DNA of 64,000 nucleotides from the NCBI GenBank assembly GCA_044220545.1, contig JBGAQX010000018.1, forward strand, positions 15,773 through 79,772. Reading direction: 5' to 3'. This DNA comes from Fen-999 sp044220545 (lineage in GTDB: Bacteria > Pseudomonadota > Gammaproteobacteria > Burkholderiales > Rhodocyclaceae). Positions 42,893 to 50,694 of the stretch are shown piece by piece (position 1 is the first letter of the stretch; each line of letters begins with the position of its first letter). The notes under the pieces were generated by a model, which did not search any database, had not been told where the DNA came from, and saw only the letters and a list, made by a program, of their open reading frames with translations. A program made the translations under genes and the position numbers.

Positions 42893-44182
42893 TCAGCGCA
42901 GGTTGACCAGTGTTTGCAGAATCTGGTCCTGCGTCTTGATGGTTTGGGCGTTGGCTTGGTATACCCGCTGCTGGGTGATCATGCTCACCAGTTCGGCGGT
43001 CAGATCGACGTTGGAATCTTCCAGGGCGGACGACTGCAATGGACCATACTGGCCGCTGGAGCCTGGCGCCCCGGTCATCTCGGCGCCGGACACCGAGGAG
43101 GCCGTCCAGGTATTGTCGCCCAGCGGCTGTAGCCCCTGCGGATTTCGGAAGTTGGAGAGCACCACCTGGCCGAGATTCTTTGATTGGCCGTTGGTATAGC
43201 GACCGAGAATGATGCCGTCGGAGCCGATATTGAACCCGGCCAGTTTGCCCGAGGCGAAGCCGTCCTGGACCAGTGAATTGACGGTGAACTGGGCGCCGTA
43301 CTGGGTGGAGCCGCTGAAGTTCACCGGGAACGTCATCGGATCGACACCGCCGGCATAACCGAGATCGGTATCGGAGATCGTTTGACTGGGTGTGCCGCCG
43401 GACAGGATGGTGCCATCGGGATTGAAGACCAGCGTGGTCAACGCCGTGCCCGACAGGTCGGTGAAGGTTGGCGACGCGCCGGCCGGGTTGGCTACCGTGG
43501 TGTAGACGGCCCAAGTATTCACGGCCGCGTTGTCCTTGACGAAATACATCGTGTAGACGTGCGGGTTGCCGAGGCTGTCGTAGGCGGTCACCGCGGTGGA
43601 CTTGTTGTAGGTCTGGGCATTGAGGCGGTCAAAGGGCGCCACGGTCGGAGCCGCTTCGCGGGAATCCAGGTTCACGTTGGCCTGGATGCCGGAAGCGGCG
43701 GTGCTGGCGCCGGTGGCCTGGGGCGTCGCGTCGGAACTGAGGGCCGGGTCGAACATGCGCAAGGGCACCAGCGGCGGGTTCACCACGCCGTTGGCATCGG
43801 CCGCATAGCCCATCAGTTGCTGCGCCTTGGCATTGACGATGTAGCCATCCTTGTCCAACTGGAACTGGCCGTTGCGGCTATAGACCGGGTCGCCGATGGC
43901 ATTCTGCAGCCGGAAGAAACCGCCGCCGTTGATGGCGAGGTCGAGGGGATTGTTGGTGATGGAGACGTTGCCCTGGGTGAATTGCTGTGCCACCGAGGCC
44001 ACCTTGACGCCCAGGCCAATGGGCGAGGCGCCGGCGCCGGCCAGCGAGGCGGCAAACACGTCCGCGAACTGGGCCGTGGACAGCTTGTAGCCCACGGTAC
44101 TGGAGTTGGCGATGTTGTTGCCGATGGTGTCCAGGGCTTTGGAGGAAGCGCTCAGGCCGCTCAAACCTTGTTGAAAACTCAT
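42893..44182 (-). CDS. flgE: Flagellar hook protein FlgE
   Basis: A 429-residue hook subunit. The N-terminal MSFQQGLSGLSASSKALDTIGNNIANSSTVGYKLSTAQFADVF and C-terminal LEDSNVDLTAELVSMITQQRVYQANAQTIKTQDQILQTLVNLR are the rod-hook motifs; the middle part is rich in Asn, Thr and Gly. It requires the FlgD cap encoded 12 bases upstream. Its secretion and length are controlled by FliK. Confidence 0.95.
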   Translation of the reverse strand: MSFQQGLSGLSASSKALDTIGNNIANSSTVGYKLSTAQFADVFAASLAGAGASPIGLGVKVASVAQQFTQGNVSITNNPLDLAINGGGFFRLQNAIGDPVYSRNGQFQLDKDGYIVNAKAQQLMGYAADANGVVNPPLVPLRMFDPALSSDATPQATGASTAASGIQANVNLDSREAAPTVAPFDRLNAQTYNKSTAVTAYDSLGNPHVYTMYFVKDNAAVNTWAVYTTVANPAGASPTFTDLSGTALTTLVFNPDGTILSGGTPSQTISDTDLGYAGGVDPMTFPVNFSGSTQYGAQFTVNSLVQDGFASGKLAGFNIGSDGIILGRYTNGQSKNLGQVVLSNFRNPQGLQPLGDNTWTASSVSGAEMTGAPGSSGQYGPLQSSALEDSNVDLTAELVSMITQQRVYQANAQTIKTQDQILQTLVNLR

Positions 44183-44194
44183 TTCCGTCTCCTG

Positions 44195-44872
44195 TTAGAG
44201 GATCTGTTTCACTTCGTCCATGGTGAATGCGCCAAGGCTGCCAAGATCCAGTGCGAAACCCTGGCTGGTCCGAATCACGCTTCTCACCATGGCCAGACTG
44301 AGGGCCGTGGCGTCGACTTTCTCGCCGCCCTGCTTGGCGGCGATGGCGATGCTGTAGTTGCCGTCGGCGGCCTGCGCGCCGCTGTCGGTCTTGCCGTCCC
44401 AACTGAAGTTGTGTACGCCGGCGGCGAGGGCGCCCAAGGACAGCGTCTTCATCGGCAGTCCGTTGGCGTCCGAAATGGTCACCGTCACCTCGTCGGCGGC
44501 GCCGGCGAGTTCGATACCGCCCACCCCGGCGCTGCTGGCCAGTTGCAGACCACCGCCAGGGACCAATACCGCGTGGCCTACCAGGCTGGCGGCTTGGGTG
44601 GTTTGTGTATCCAGGCTATCTTGCAGGAGCGTCTGCAGGGTGGCGTTGAGCTTCTCGATGCCGCTGACCGTGCTGATCTGCGCCAACTGCGAGGTCACCT
44701 GGGCGTTGTCCAGCGGGTTGAGCGGATCCTGATTCTTCAGTTGGGTGGTCAGGAGCTTCAGGAAGCGATCCTGGGCCTCGGAGATCTGGCTCTGGGTTGC
44801 CGACGTCTTGTTGTTGGCATAGTCGAGCAATGCCTGGTTCCCGTTGGCGGCGCTGGTGGCGGTGGTGGCCAT
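44195..44872 (-). CDS. flgD: Hook-cap protein FlgD
   Basis: A 225-residue scaffold for hook assembly. The conserved N-terminal part contains ISEAQDRFLKLLTTQLKNQDPLNPLDNAQVTSQLAQISTVSGIEKLN, followed by a Tudor/FnIII-like C-terminal half (LAGAADEVTVTISDANGLPMKTLSLGALAAGVHNFSWDGKTDSG). The ATG at 44872 lies 12 bases after flgC. Confidence 0.94.
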   Translation of the reverse strand: MATTATSAANGNQALLDYANNKTSATQSQISEAQDRFLKLLTTQLKNQDPLNPLDNAQVTSQLAQISTVSGIEKLNATLQTLLQDSLDTQTTQAASLVGHAVLVPGGGLQLASSAGVGGIELAGAADEVTVTISDANGLPMKTLSLGALAAGVHNFSWDGKTDSGAQAADGNYSIAIAAKQGGEKVDATALSLAMVRSVIRTSQGFALDLGSLGAFTMDEVKQIL

Positions 44873-44883
44873 GACGTTTTCCT

Positions 44884-45288
44884 CTACTGGGCAATGGCGA
44901 GTGTCTTGAGCAGCAGCGACTTCGCCGTGCTCATGATCTCGGCGTTGGTTTGATAAGCGCGGGAAGCCGAGATCATGTTGGTCATTTCCTCCACGACATT
45001 CACGTTCGGCATCTCGACGTAACCCTGTTCGTTGGCGGCCGGGTTCTTCGGGTCGTAGATCAGGCGGCCCGGAGCGGCGCTATCGACTACGCCGGTCACC
45101 CGCACACCGACGCCGCCGTCGGCTGTCACGGGCATTGCCTTGAACACCACCTGTTTGGCCCGATAGGGCTTGCCGTCGGCGCCGACGAGGCTGTCGGCGT
45201 TGGCCAGGTTGCTGGCCGTGGCGTTCAGTCGCGCCGACTGGGCGGTAAGCGCCGAACCGGCGATGGAGAAGACGTTGAACAGGCTCAT
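44884..45288 (-). CDS. flgC: Rod protein FlgC
   Basis: A 134-residue proximal-rod protein. MSLFNVFSIAGSALTAQSARLNATASNLANADSLVGADGKPYRAKQVVF and EMPNVNVVEEMTNMISASRAYQTNAEIMSTAKSLLLKTL are the two conserved ends. It lies one base after flgB on the minus strand. Confidence 0.95.
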   Translation of the reverse strand: MSLFNVFSIAGSALTAQSARLNATASNLANADSLVGADGKPYRAKQVVFKAMPVTADGGVGVRVTGVVDSAAPGRLIYDPKNPAANEQGYVEMPNVNVVEEMTNMISASRAYQTNAEIMSTAKSLLLKTLAIAQ

Positions 45289-45289
45289 G

Positions 45290-45700
45290 TCACTGTCCCT
45301 GGATGGCGGTCTGGAGGCGACGGAACTCTTCGCGGATGAAGGTCAGCGAAGATTCGAGTTGCACGGCGTTCTCGGCAAAGGCGCTGCGTTCGACGTCCAT
45401 ATTGACCGTGTTGCCGTCAACGGCCGCCTGGAACTCGGTGCGATAGAGCGTTTGCGCACCATATGGCGCGGCGCCACCCGCACCGGCGAGATGCTTTTCC
45501 GCCGTCCGACTCATGGCCAGGGCGCCTGCGGCGCGCCCGGAGACCGCACCGGCGAGCGCCGTCTTGAAGTCGATGTCGCGGGCCTTGTAGTTGGGCGTGT
45601 CGGCATTGGCGATGTTCGAGGCCAGCAACTCCTGACGATGGCCGCGCAGGTTCGTCGCCTTGGTCAAGGTTCCCATCAGTTGGTCGATACGATCAAGCAT
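45290..45700 (-). CDS. flgB: Rod protein FlgB
   Basis: A 136-residue proximal-rod protein beginning MLDRIDQLMGTLTKATNLRGHRQELLASNIANADTPNYKARDIDF. It is the first gene of flgBCDEFGHIJ. The frame remains open upstream for 72 codons, but that region is the divergent promoter area. The sigma54 promoter at 45735-45750 lies 35 bases upstream. Confidence 0.95.
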   Translation of the reverse strand: MLDRIDQLMGTLTKATNLRGHRQELLASNIANADTPNYKARDIDFKTALAGAVSGRAAGALAMSRTAEKHLAGAGGAAPYGAQTLYRTEFQAAVDGNTVNMDVERSAFAENAVQLESSLTFIREEFRRLQTAIQGQ

Positions 45701-45734
45701 TTCCGGCCTCAAAGAATGTCTGCGAGAACCGTTA

Positions 45735-45750
45735 TGCAGCAAGCGTGCCA
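45735..45750 (-). promoter_or_regulatory. Sigma54 promoter of the flgB operon
   Basis: On the minus strand TGGCACG-CTTG-CTGCA matches TGGCACG-N4-TTGCW at all but one position (C for T), with GG at -24 and GC at -12. A start near 45724 would give a leader of about 25 bases. A cluster of palindromes lies 70-115 bases further upstream, an ideal distance for an enhancer. Confidence 0.85.
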
Positions 45751-45820
45751 GGCGCCGAATGAACCGACAGGGCCGCATTGGCCCGGAAAACAAGCGATAG
45801 ACCTTTGCGGTTGGCCGGAC

Positions 45821-45865
45821 TTGCCGGCAAGGCGGAGCCCGCGCGGCAATTCTTGCCGTTGGCAA
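45821..45865. promoter_or_regulatory. Cluster of GGCAA/TTGCC palindromes between flgB and flgA
   Basis: TTGCCGGCAA at 45821-45830, a perfect CGGCAA-N3-TTGCCG at 45844-45858, and TTGCC-GTT-GGCAA at 45853-45865, sharing half-sites. The group is centred about 100-130 bases upstream of the flgB transcription start and 70-110 bases before flgA. It is the densest copy of the motif seen in the window and could serve both divergent operons. Confidence 0.6.
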
Positions 45866-45931
45866 CCACCGCGATTCCACGAACTTCCCGCGCCCTTGCC
45901 TCGCCGCCCACCCCATGCTTGAATCGAGCCC

Positions 45932-46630
45932 ATGAAGAGATTACCGTCGTTGATGGGTTGTGCGGCGACGCTGTTCGCAATGCTGGCGGGTGGCGCCCTC
46001 GCCCATCAGGATCCGCTGCCGGTAAAGAAGGCCGTGGAAGACTTTCTGCGCATACAGACCGAGGGGCTGCCCGGCCGGGTGAGCTTCACGGTTGGCAACC
46101 TCGACCCGGCGAACCAGTTGGCGCCCTGCACGGGACTACAAGTCAGCATGCCCGCTGGGGCGAAACCATGGGGGCGAACCAATGTCGCCGTGCGCTGCCA
46201 GGTCGAACAGAGCTGGAGCATCTTCCTGCCCGTCCATATTCGCGTGGTTACCGATTATCTGGTGACGGCGCTGCCGCTGACCCAGGGGCAAACGATTGCC
46301 GCCGGGGATCTGGCGCGTCGGGAGGGTGATCTCTCCGACCTGCCCGCCGGTGTTCTGACCGATGAACACCAGGCAATCGGCCGTACCGTCACCATGTCCC
46401 TTACGGCCGGGCGCCCCCTGCGTGCCGATCTATTGCGCCAGCCGATCGTGGTACAGCAGAACCAGTCGGTCAAGGTCGTCTCCCTGGGCCCTGGTTTCCA
46501 GGTGGCGAACGAAGGTCGCGCCTTGAATAGCGGCACCGAGGGTCAGGTCGTCCAGGTGCGCCTGCAGAGCGGGCGGATCGTCAGTGGCGTTGCCCGGGCG
46601 TTGCCCGAGCGGGCGGCATCGTGGCGATAA
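45932..46630 (+). CDS. flgA: P-ring chaperone FlgA
   Basis: A 232-residue periplasmic protein with a signal peptide (to about residue 24, GGALAH), a central YscD/SAF-like domain and conserved YLVTALPLTQGQTIAAGDLARREGDLSDLP and VQVRLQSGRIVSGVARA. It is needed for FlgI ring formation. It is divergent from flgB, with the motif cluster between them. The ATG at 45932 is preferred. Confidence 0.93.
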   Translation: MKRLPSLMGCAATLFAMLAGGALAHQDPLPVKKAVEDFLRIQTEGLPGRVSFTVGNLDPANQLAPCTGLQVSMPAGAKPWGRTNVAVRCQVEQSWSIFLPVHIRVVTDYLVTALPLTQGQTIAAGDLARREGDLSDLPAGVLTDEHQAIGRTVTMSLTAGRPLRADLLRQPIVVQQNQSVKVVSLGPGFQVANEGRALNSGTEGQVVQVRLQSGRIVSGVARALPERAASWR

Positions 46631-46665
46631 ACTTCTAGCGTAAAATCATCGCATTAACGGATTGC

Positions 46666-46692
46666 TCAAGTTTTTCCGGGGTGAGCCGATAA
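46666..46692 (+). promoter_or_regulatory. Sigma28 promoter of flgM
   Basis: TCAAGTTT (46666-46673), an 11-base spacer and an exact GCCGATAA (46685-46692): 15 of 16 consensus bases. It lies 36 bases before the flgM GTG, after the flgA stop, so FlgM is made both from flgA read-through and from its own late promoter, as in other species. Confidence 0.88.
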
Positions 46693-46728
46693 ATCAGACA
46701 ATCGCTGAAAGCGTACAAAGGAAATATC

Positions 46729-47028
46729 GTGAAGATCAATAGTGCCATCACCTCGGTCGGAACCAGCCCCGCGGGCAATCGGGCCAAATCCGCAGCCCAT
46801 GCGCCGCAGGCAACTCCCGCTCAGTCCGGCGAACAAGTCGCCTTGTCGTCCTTGTCGGCGCGGTTGCAGCAAGCAAGCGTCGCCATGGCGGATACGCCGG
46901 TGGTCGATGTCGCCCGGGTCGCCGAGATCAAGCAGGCAATCACCGAAGGGCGCTTCCAGGTCAATCCCGAACGGATTGCCGATGGCCTGCTGGAGAACGT
47001 CAAGCAGATGCTGGCCAAGCAACTTTAG
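46729..47028 (+). CDS. flgM: Anti-sigma28 factor FlgM
   Basis: A 99-residue protein whose C-terminal half (PVVDVARVAEIKQAITEGRFQVNPERIADGLLENVKQMLAKQL) is the FliA-binding domain; the N-terminal half is disordered in type. It holds FliA inactive until it is exported through the finished hook. The start is GTG at 46729 with an AAAGGA site. It lies under its own sigma28 promoter, giving feedback. Confidence 0.93.
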   Translation: MKINSAITSVGTSPAGNRAKSAAHAPQATPAQSGEQVALSSLSARLQQASVAMADTPVVDVARVAEIKQAITEGRFQVNPERIADGLLENVKQMLAKQL

Positions 47029-47046
47029 TCTGGCCACGCCGGACCG

Positions 47047-47514
47047 ATGCCTCGGGACACCCTCGCCGGGCTGATTGACCAGGAGCTGCGATCGCTCCGG
47101 ACTTTCGTCGTCTTGCTTGGTCGCGAGCAAGAATTGCTCGGCCAGGGCGCGGTCGAGCCGCTGTCCGCGCTGGCCGAGGAAAAGTCCGCGCTCGCCACGA
47201 CGCTGGTTCGCTTCGCGGCCGCCCGTGATGTCGAACTGGCTCAGCTGGGCTTGCCTGCCGGCCGAGCCGGCATGACTGCCTGGGTAGGCGGCAAGGCCGA
47301 CACAAGCTGCCAGGCCGACTGGAACCAGGTGCTGGCTTTGGCCGCCGAGGCACGCGCGTTGAACGAAACCAACGGCAAGCTGATCGGCCTCCACATGCAA
47401 AACAACCAGCAGGCCTTGAGCGTGCTCATGGCAGCCGCGGATCAGGCCGTTACCTACGGCCCGGATGGTCAGCGGAAGGCCGGCTCTGGCGGCCGTTCGC
47501 TCGGCTCCGCCTGA
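47047..47514 (+). CDS. flgN: Flagellar chaperone FlgN
   Basis: A 155-residue, largely helical protein (MPRDTLAGLIDQELRSLRTFVVLLGREQELLGQGAVEPLSALAEEKSALATTL, ALNETNGKLIGLHMQNNQQAL) of the FlgN family, chaperone for FlgK and FlgL. It follows flgM by 18 bases. Its 3' end faces motD, with a 28-base gap and no clear terminator. Confidence 0.88.
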   Translation: MPRDTLAGLIDQELRSLRTFVVLLGREQELLGQGAVEPLSALAEEKSALATTLVRFAAARDVELAQLGLPAGRAGMTAWVGGKADTSCQADWNQVLALAAEARALNETNGKLIGLHMQNNQQALSVLMAAADQAVTYGPDGQRKAGSGGRSLGSA

Positions 47515-47542
47515 AGCTTCCAGTCTTGGATGGCCGCCTTGC

Positions 47543-48322
47543 TCAGGGCAGCCTGACCTCCACCGGATTGTCCGGCGTCTTCGATTCGATGGTGATTGCC
47601 ACCCGCCGGTTGCGGCCACGACCTTCGGACGTGGCGTTGTCGTCGACCGGCCGCTGATCGGCATAGCCGGTGGCGGTCAGGCGGCGCGGATCGACACCGC
47701 TATCGACGAACAGCCGCACGACGCTCGAAGCTCGCATGCCCGACAGTTCCCAGTTGGAGGGAAACTGTGCCGTGTTGATTGGTGTGTTGTCGGTATGTCC
47801 CTCGACCGTGACGGGAAAATCGGTGGGGGCCAGGATTTGGGCCACCGCGATCAGTGCCTGGACGGCGCCGATATCCAGGCGGGCATCACCTGGCGAGAAC
47901 AGTACGCTGGCATTGATATCGACGGTGATGCCCAGCGCGCCCTCGGTGATGCGCACCTGTCCTTCCTTGACCAGGGGCGCCAGAGCCTGGTTGATCTCCC
48001 TGGCCATGTTGCGCATCCTCTCCTTCTTCACCCGCTGCATTTCATCGGTCCGGACGTTCGGGGTCGGCTTCCGCATGGGAATCGCCAGCGGCATCGGCGC
48101 GTTCGGGTTGATGGCCACCTGGGCGCCGGTGGCGCTGCCGGGAATGTGCCGGAAGGCGGAGGAAAGGGTGTCGGAAAGCACCCGGTACTTACCCTCGTTG
48201 ACCTGGGAAATCGCGTACATCACCACGAAGAAAGCAAATAGCAGGGTAATGAAGTCGGCGTAGGAAACCAGCCAGCGCTCGTGGTTTTCGTGCTCGTCCT
48301 CGCCGCGCTTGCGCCTGGCCAT
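47543..48322 (-). CDS. motD: Stator protein MotD (MotB-type)
   Basis: A 259-residue stator B subunit. After a charged start (MARRKRGEDEHENHERWLVS) comes one transmembrane helix with the proton- or ion-binding Asp23 (SYADFITLLFAFFVVMY), then an OmpA-type peptidoglycan-binding domain (about 135-250, VEGHTDNTPI and GYADQRPVDDNATSEGRGRNRRVAITIE). It pairs with MotC. The MotC/MotD names follow the Pseudomonas second stator because of location after fliA and flhG; a MotA/MotB pair elsewhere is possible. Confidence 0.9.
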   Translation of the reverse strand: MARRKRGEDEHENHERWLVSYADFITLLFAFFVVMYAISQVNEGKYRVLSDTLSSAFRHIPGSATGAQVAINPNAPMPLAIPMRKPTPNVRTDEMQRVKKERMRNMAREINQALAPLVKEGQVRITEGALGITVDINASVLFSPGDARLDIGAVQALIAVAQILAPTDFPVTVEGHTDNTPINTAQFPSNWELSGMRASSVVRLFVDSGVDPRRLTATGYADQRPVDDNATSEGRGRNRRVAITIESKTPDNPVEVRLP

Positions 48323-48324
48323 GC

Positions 48325-49065
48325 TCAGACGAAGTAGCCCTGCAGACGGCTTTCGATGATGCGCGGATTGTCGCCGTTGGCGATGCCAACCAGGCCATCG
48401 ACATACATCTCGCGCACGGCGACCAGTTGCTGGATGCTGGCCAGCAGCTTTTTCGCGACGGGCAGAAAAACGAGGTTTGCCGAGCCCACGCCATAAATGG
48501 TGGCCACGAAGGCAACCGCGATGCCGCTGCCCAGCTTGGCGGGGTCGGAAAGGTTCTCCATGACATGGATCAGGCCCATCACGGCGCCGAGGATGCCGAT
48601 GGTCGGGGCATAGCCGCCGGCCGATTCCCAGACCTTGGCCGCCAGTTTCATCTGCGTTTCATAGGACCCAATGTCGACTTCCAGCACATCCCGCAAACCC
48701 TCCGGCTCGGCGCCATCGACCAGCAACTGGAGGCCGCGACGCACGAACGGATCGCGAATTGTCGACATCTGCGCCTCCAGCGCCAGCAGCCCCTCCTTGC
48801 GGGCGATCATGCTCCACTGGACCACCTGGCCGATAAGCTGGGCCGGCACCACGCGCGGCGGGAAGATCACCCAGCGCGCCATGCGCGCGCCCAGCAGGAA
48901 GGTCGGCAGAGGACTTTGCAGCATGACGGCCCCCAGCGTGCCACCAATGACGATGAAGAATGCCGTCGGCTGGACCAGCGAGCCGACGTGACCGCCTTCG
49001 AGGACCTGGCCGAGCACAATCGCCAGGAAACCGAGCAACAAACCAACGATGCTGATCTTGTCCAT
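48325..49065 (-). CDS. motC: Stator protein MotC (MotA-type)
   Basis: A 246-residue membrane protein with four predicted helices (about 4-22, 30-48, 150-172, 180-203), including GGYAPTIGILGAVMGLIHVMENLSDPAKLGSGIAVAFVATIYGVG, the MotA/PomA-type signature. The cytoplasmic loop between helices 2 and 3 would contact FliG. It starts six bases after the fliA stop and two before motD, within the flhB-flhA-flhF-flhG-fliA-motCD run. Confidence 0.93.
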   Translation of the reverse strand: MDKISIVGLLLGFLAIVLGQVLEGGHVGSLVQPTAFFIVIGGTLGAVMLQSPLPTFLLGARMARWVIFPPRVVPAQLIGQVVQWSMIARKEGLLALEAQMSTIRDPFVRRGLQLLVDGAEPEGLRDVLEVDIGSYETQMKLAAKVWESAGGYAPTIGILGAVMGLIHVMENLSDPAKLGSGIAVAFVATIYGVGSANLVFLPVAKKLLASIQQLVAVREMYVDGLVGIANGDNPRIIESRLQGYFV

Positions 49066-49071
49066 ACTCGC

Positions 49072-49839
49072 TCAAGCCCCCTGGACGGACTTCGGCGGCC
49101 GACCGCGACGCTTGGCCACCGGCGCCGCCCCGCCAAGCTGGGTGGCCGCGCGCAGGCGCGCGATCGCCTGGCTGTGCAATTGGCAAACGCGCGACTCGGT
49201 CACCCCCAGAACTTCGCCGATCTCCTTGAGGTTCATGTCTTCATCATAGTACAGGGCCATGACCATCTTTTCCCGCTCCGGCAGGCTCTCGATGCTCCGC
49301 ACCAGCACCTGCCGCATGTCCTGATCTTCCAGGAGCCCGAGCGGATCGAGGCCCGATCCAGCCAGGTTGCGCTCCAGGTAGCCATCGCCCTGATCGCCGG
49401 CCAGATCCTCCAGATAGATCAACTGATGGCCGCGCGCCTCCTGGAGCAGCTTCTGGTAGTCGGCCAGCGCCATGCCCAGGGAATCGGCCAGCTCACCCTC
49501 GCTGGGCGGCCGACCGATCTGCTGTTCGAGTTTGTTGATCGCCTCTTCGACCCGGCGCATTTCACGGCGCACGCCGCGCGGCACCCAGTCGTTTTCGCGC
49601 AGCCCATCGAGCATCGCGCCGCGAATTCGCTGCACGGCATAGGTTTCGAACTGGGCGCCCAACCCTTCCTCGAAGCGGTTGATGGCATCGAGCAGGCCGA
49701 TCATGCCGTTCTGGATCAGGTCGTCGATCTGCACGCTGGCGGGCAACTTGGCCATCAACTGGAAAGCGAGCCGCTTGACCAGTTGGGCGTACTGACGAAC
49801 GAGGTGTTCTTTGTCGGGAGCGCCCTGGGCGGTGTACAT
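49072..49839 (-). CDS. fliA: Flagellar sigma factor FliA (sigma28)
   Basis: A 255-residue sigma factor with regions 2 (DDLIQNGMIGLLDAINRFEEGLGAQFETYAVQRIRGAMLDGLRENDWVPR), 3 and 4 (YYDEDMNLKEIGEVLGVTESRVCQLHSQAI). It reads the GCCGATAA promoters of fliC, flgM and flgK. The ATG at 49839 gives MYTAQGAPDKEHLV, the standard beginning; a TTG at 49869, directly after the flhG stop, would add 10 residues. The C-terminus has a basic RRGRPPK tail, like an AT-hook, not usual in FliA. Confidence 0.96.
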   Translation of the reverse strand: MYTAQGAPDKEHLVRQYAQLVKRLAFQLMAKLPASVQIDDLIQNGMIGLLDAINRFEEGLGAQFETYAVQRIRGAMLDGLRENDWVPRGVRREMRRVEEAINKLEQQIGRPPSEGELADSLGMALADYQKLLQEARGHQLIYLEDLAGDQGDGYLERNLAGSGLDPLGLLEDQDMRQVLVRSIESLPEREKMVMALYYDEDMNLKEIGEVLGVTESRVCQLHSQAIARLRAATQLGGAAPVAKRRGRPPKSVQGA

Positions 49840-49869
49840 GGGCGGAATCGGCGGCTTGAGTGCGGCCAA

Positions 49870-50694
49870 CTATACCACCGAATCCAACAGCTCCGGCCGC
49901 TGCCGCGCCCCCTGTCGCATCGGCAAGAAGCCGTCGGCATCGCCGACATCCAGTGTTGGCGGCAGGCGTTGAATCAGCGCATCGGCCAGATGATCGGTCA
50001 CCGGCACCGCCGATGCGCCCAGGTAGTCGAGGCGCACGCCGAGGTGCTCATGGGCGACCCGGCGCATGTTGTCGAAGATGGCCCGGGCCTCTTCGCGCGA
50101 GCGGGCGCGCGTAATGGCGATCTGGAAGTTGTCGCGGCCATGATCCTGGGCTATCCGTTTGATCAGTGCGTAGGCATGCGTGATAGCCACCCCCTGCGCG
50201 GCCACCACCACGGCCATGTGCCGCGCCGCGGCCGCGACGGCCGACAGATGGCCGCCGCGCCGATTGGCGCAATCGATCAGGATGAAACTTGCGCCTTGCT
50301 GCATCTGCCGCAGCGCGGCCTCCAGCCGTTGCTGTCCGACCGTGCTCAAGCGGTCGAGTTCACGGGCCGCTCGCGCCGCCGGCACCACGCGCACCAGGGG
50401 CGCGGCGGCCAACGCCACCTGGGTCAGGGTCCGTTCGCCACGCACCACATGGAAGAAGTCCTGCCGCGCGGCCAGGCCGAACGCGGCCAGCGCATTGTCC
50501 GGCGCCGGGTTCTCATCGACGATCACCACGCCATGACCGGAGGCCGCAAGCGCGGCGGCCGTCTGCACCACCAGGGTGGTCCGGCCACAGGCTTCGCGCC
50601 CCGAGGCGAAAGCCACCACCTGCGGCACCCGATTGCCGAACAGCCGGCGTAGCCCGTCGGCCTGGTCGCCGCCCCAGGCGGCGCGCTCAGCCAT
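49870..50694 (-). CDS. flhG: FlhG/FleN flagellar-number ATPase
   Basis: A 274-residue ParA/MinD-like protein that limits flagellar number with FlhF. The N-terminal GGDQADGLRRLF holds the DQAxxLR helix that stimulates FlhF. The nucleotide loop reads SGREACGRTT (31-40), where classical members read SGKGGVGKT: both lysines are arginine. DENPAPDNALAAFGL and LIDCANRRGGHLSAVAAAA are the switch regions. The ATG at 50694 overlaps the flhF stop. Its ATPase activity may be altered; see findings. Confidence 0.88.
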   Translation of the reverse strand: MAERAAWGGDQADGLRRLFGNRVPQVVAFASGREACGRTTLVVQTAAALAASGHGVVIVDENPAPDNALAAFGLAARQDFFHVVRGERTLTQVALAAAPLVRVVPAARAARELDRLSTVGQQRLEAALRQMQQGASFILIDCANRRGGHLSAVAAAARHMAVVVAAQGVAITHAYALIKRIAQDHGRDNFQIAITRARSREEARAIFDNMRRVAHEHLGVRLDYLGASAVPVTDHLADALIQRLPPTLDVGDADGFLPMRQGARQRPELLDSVV

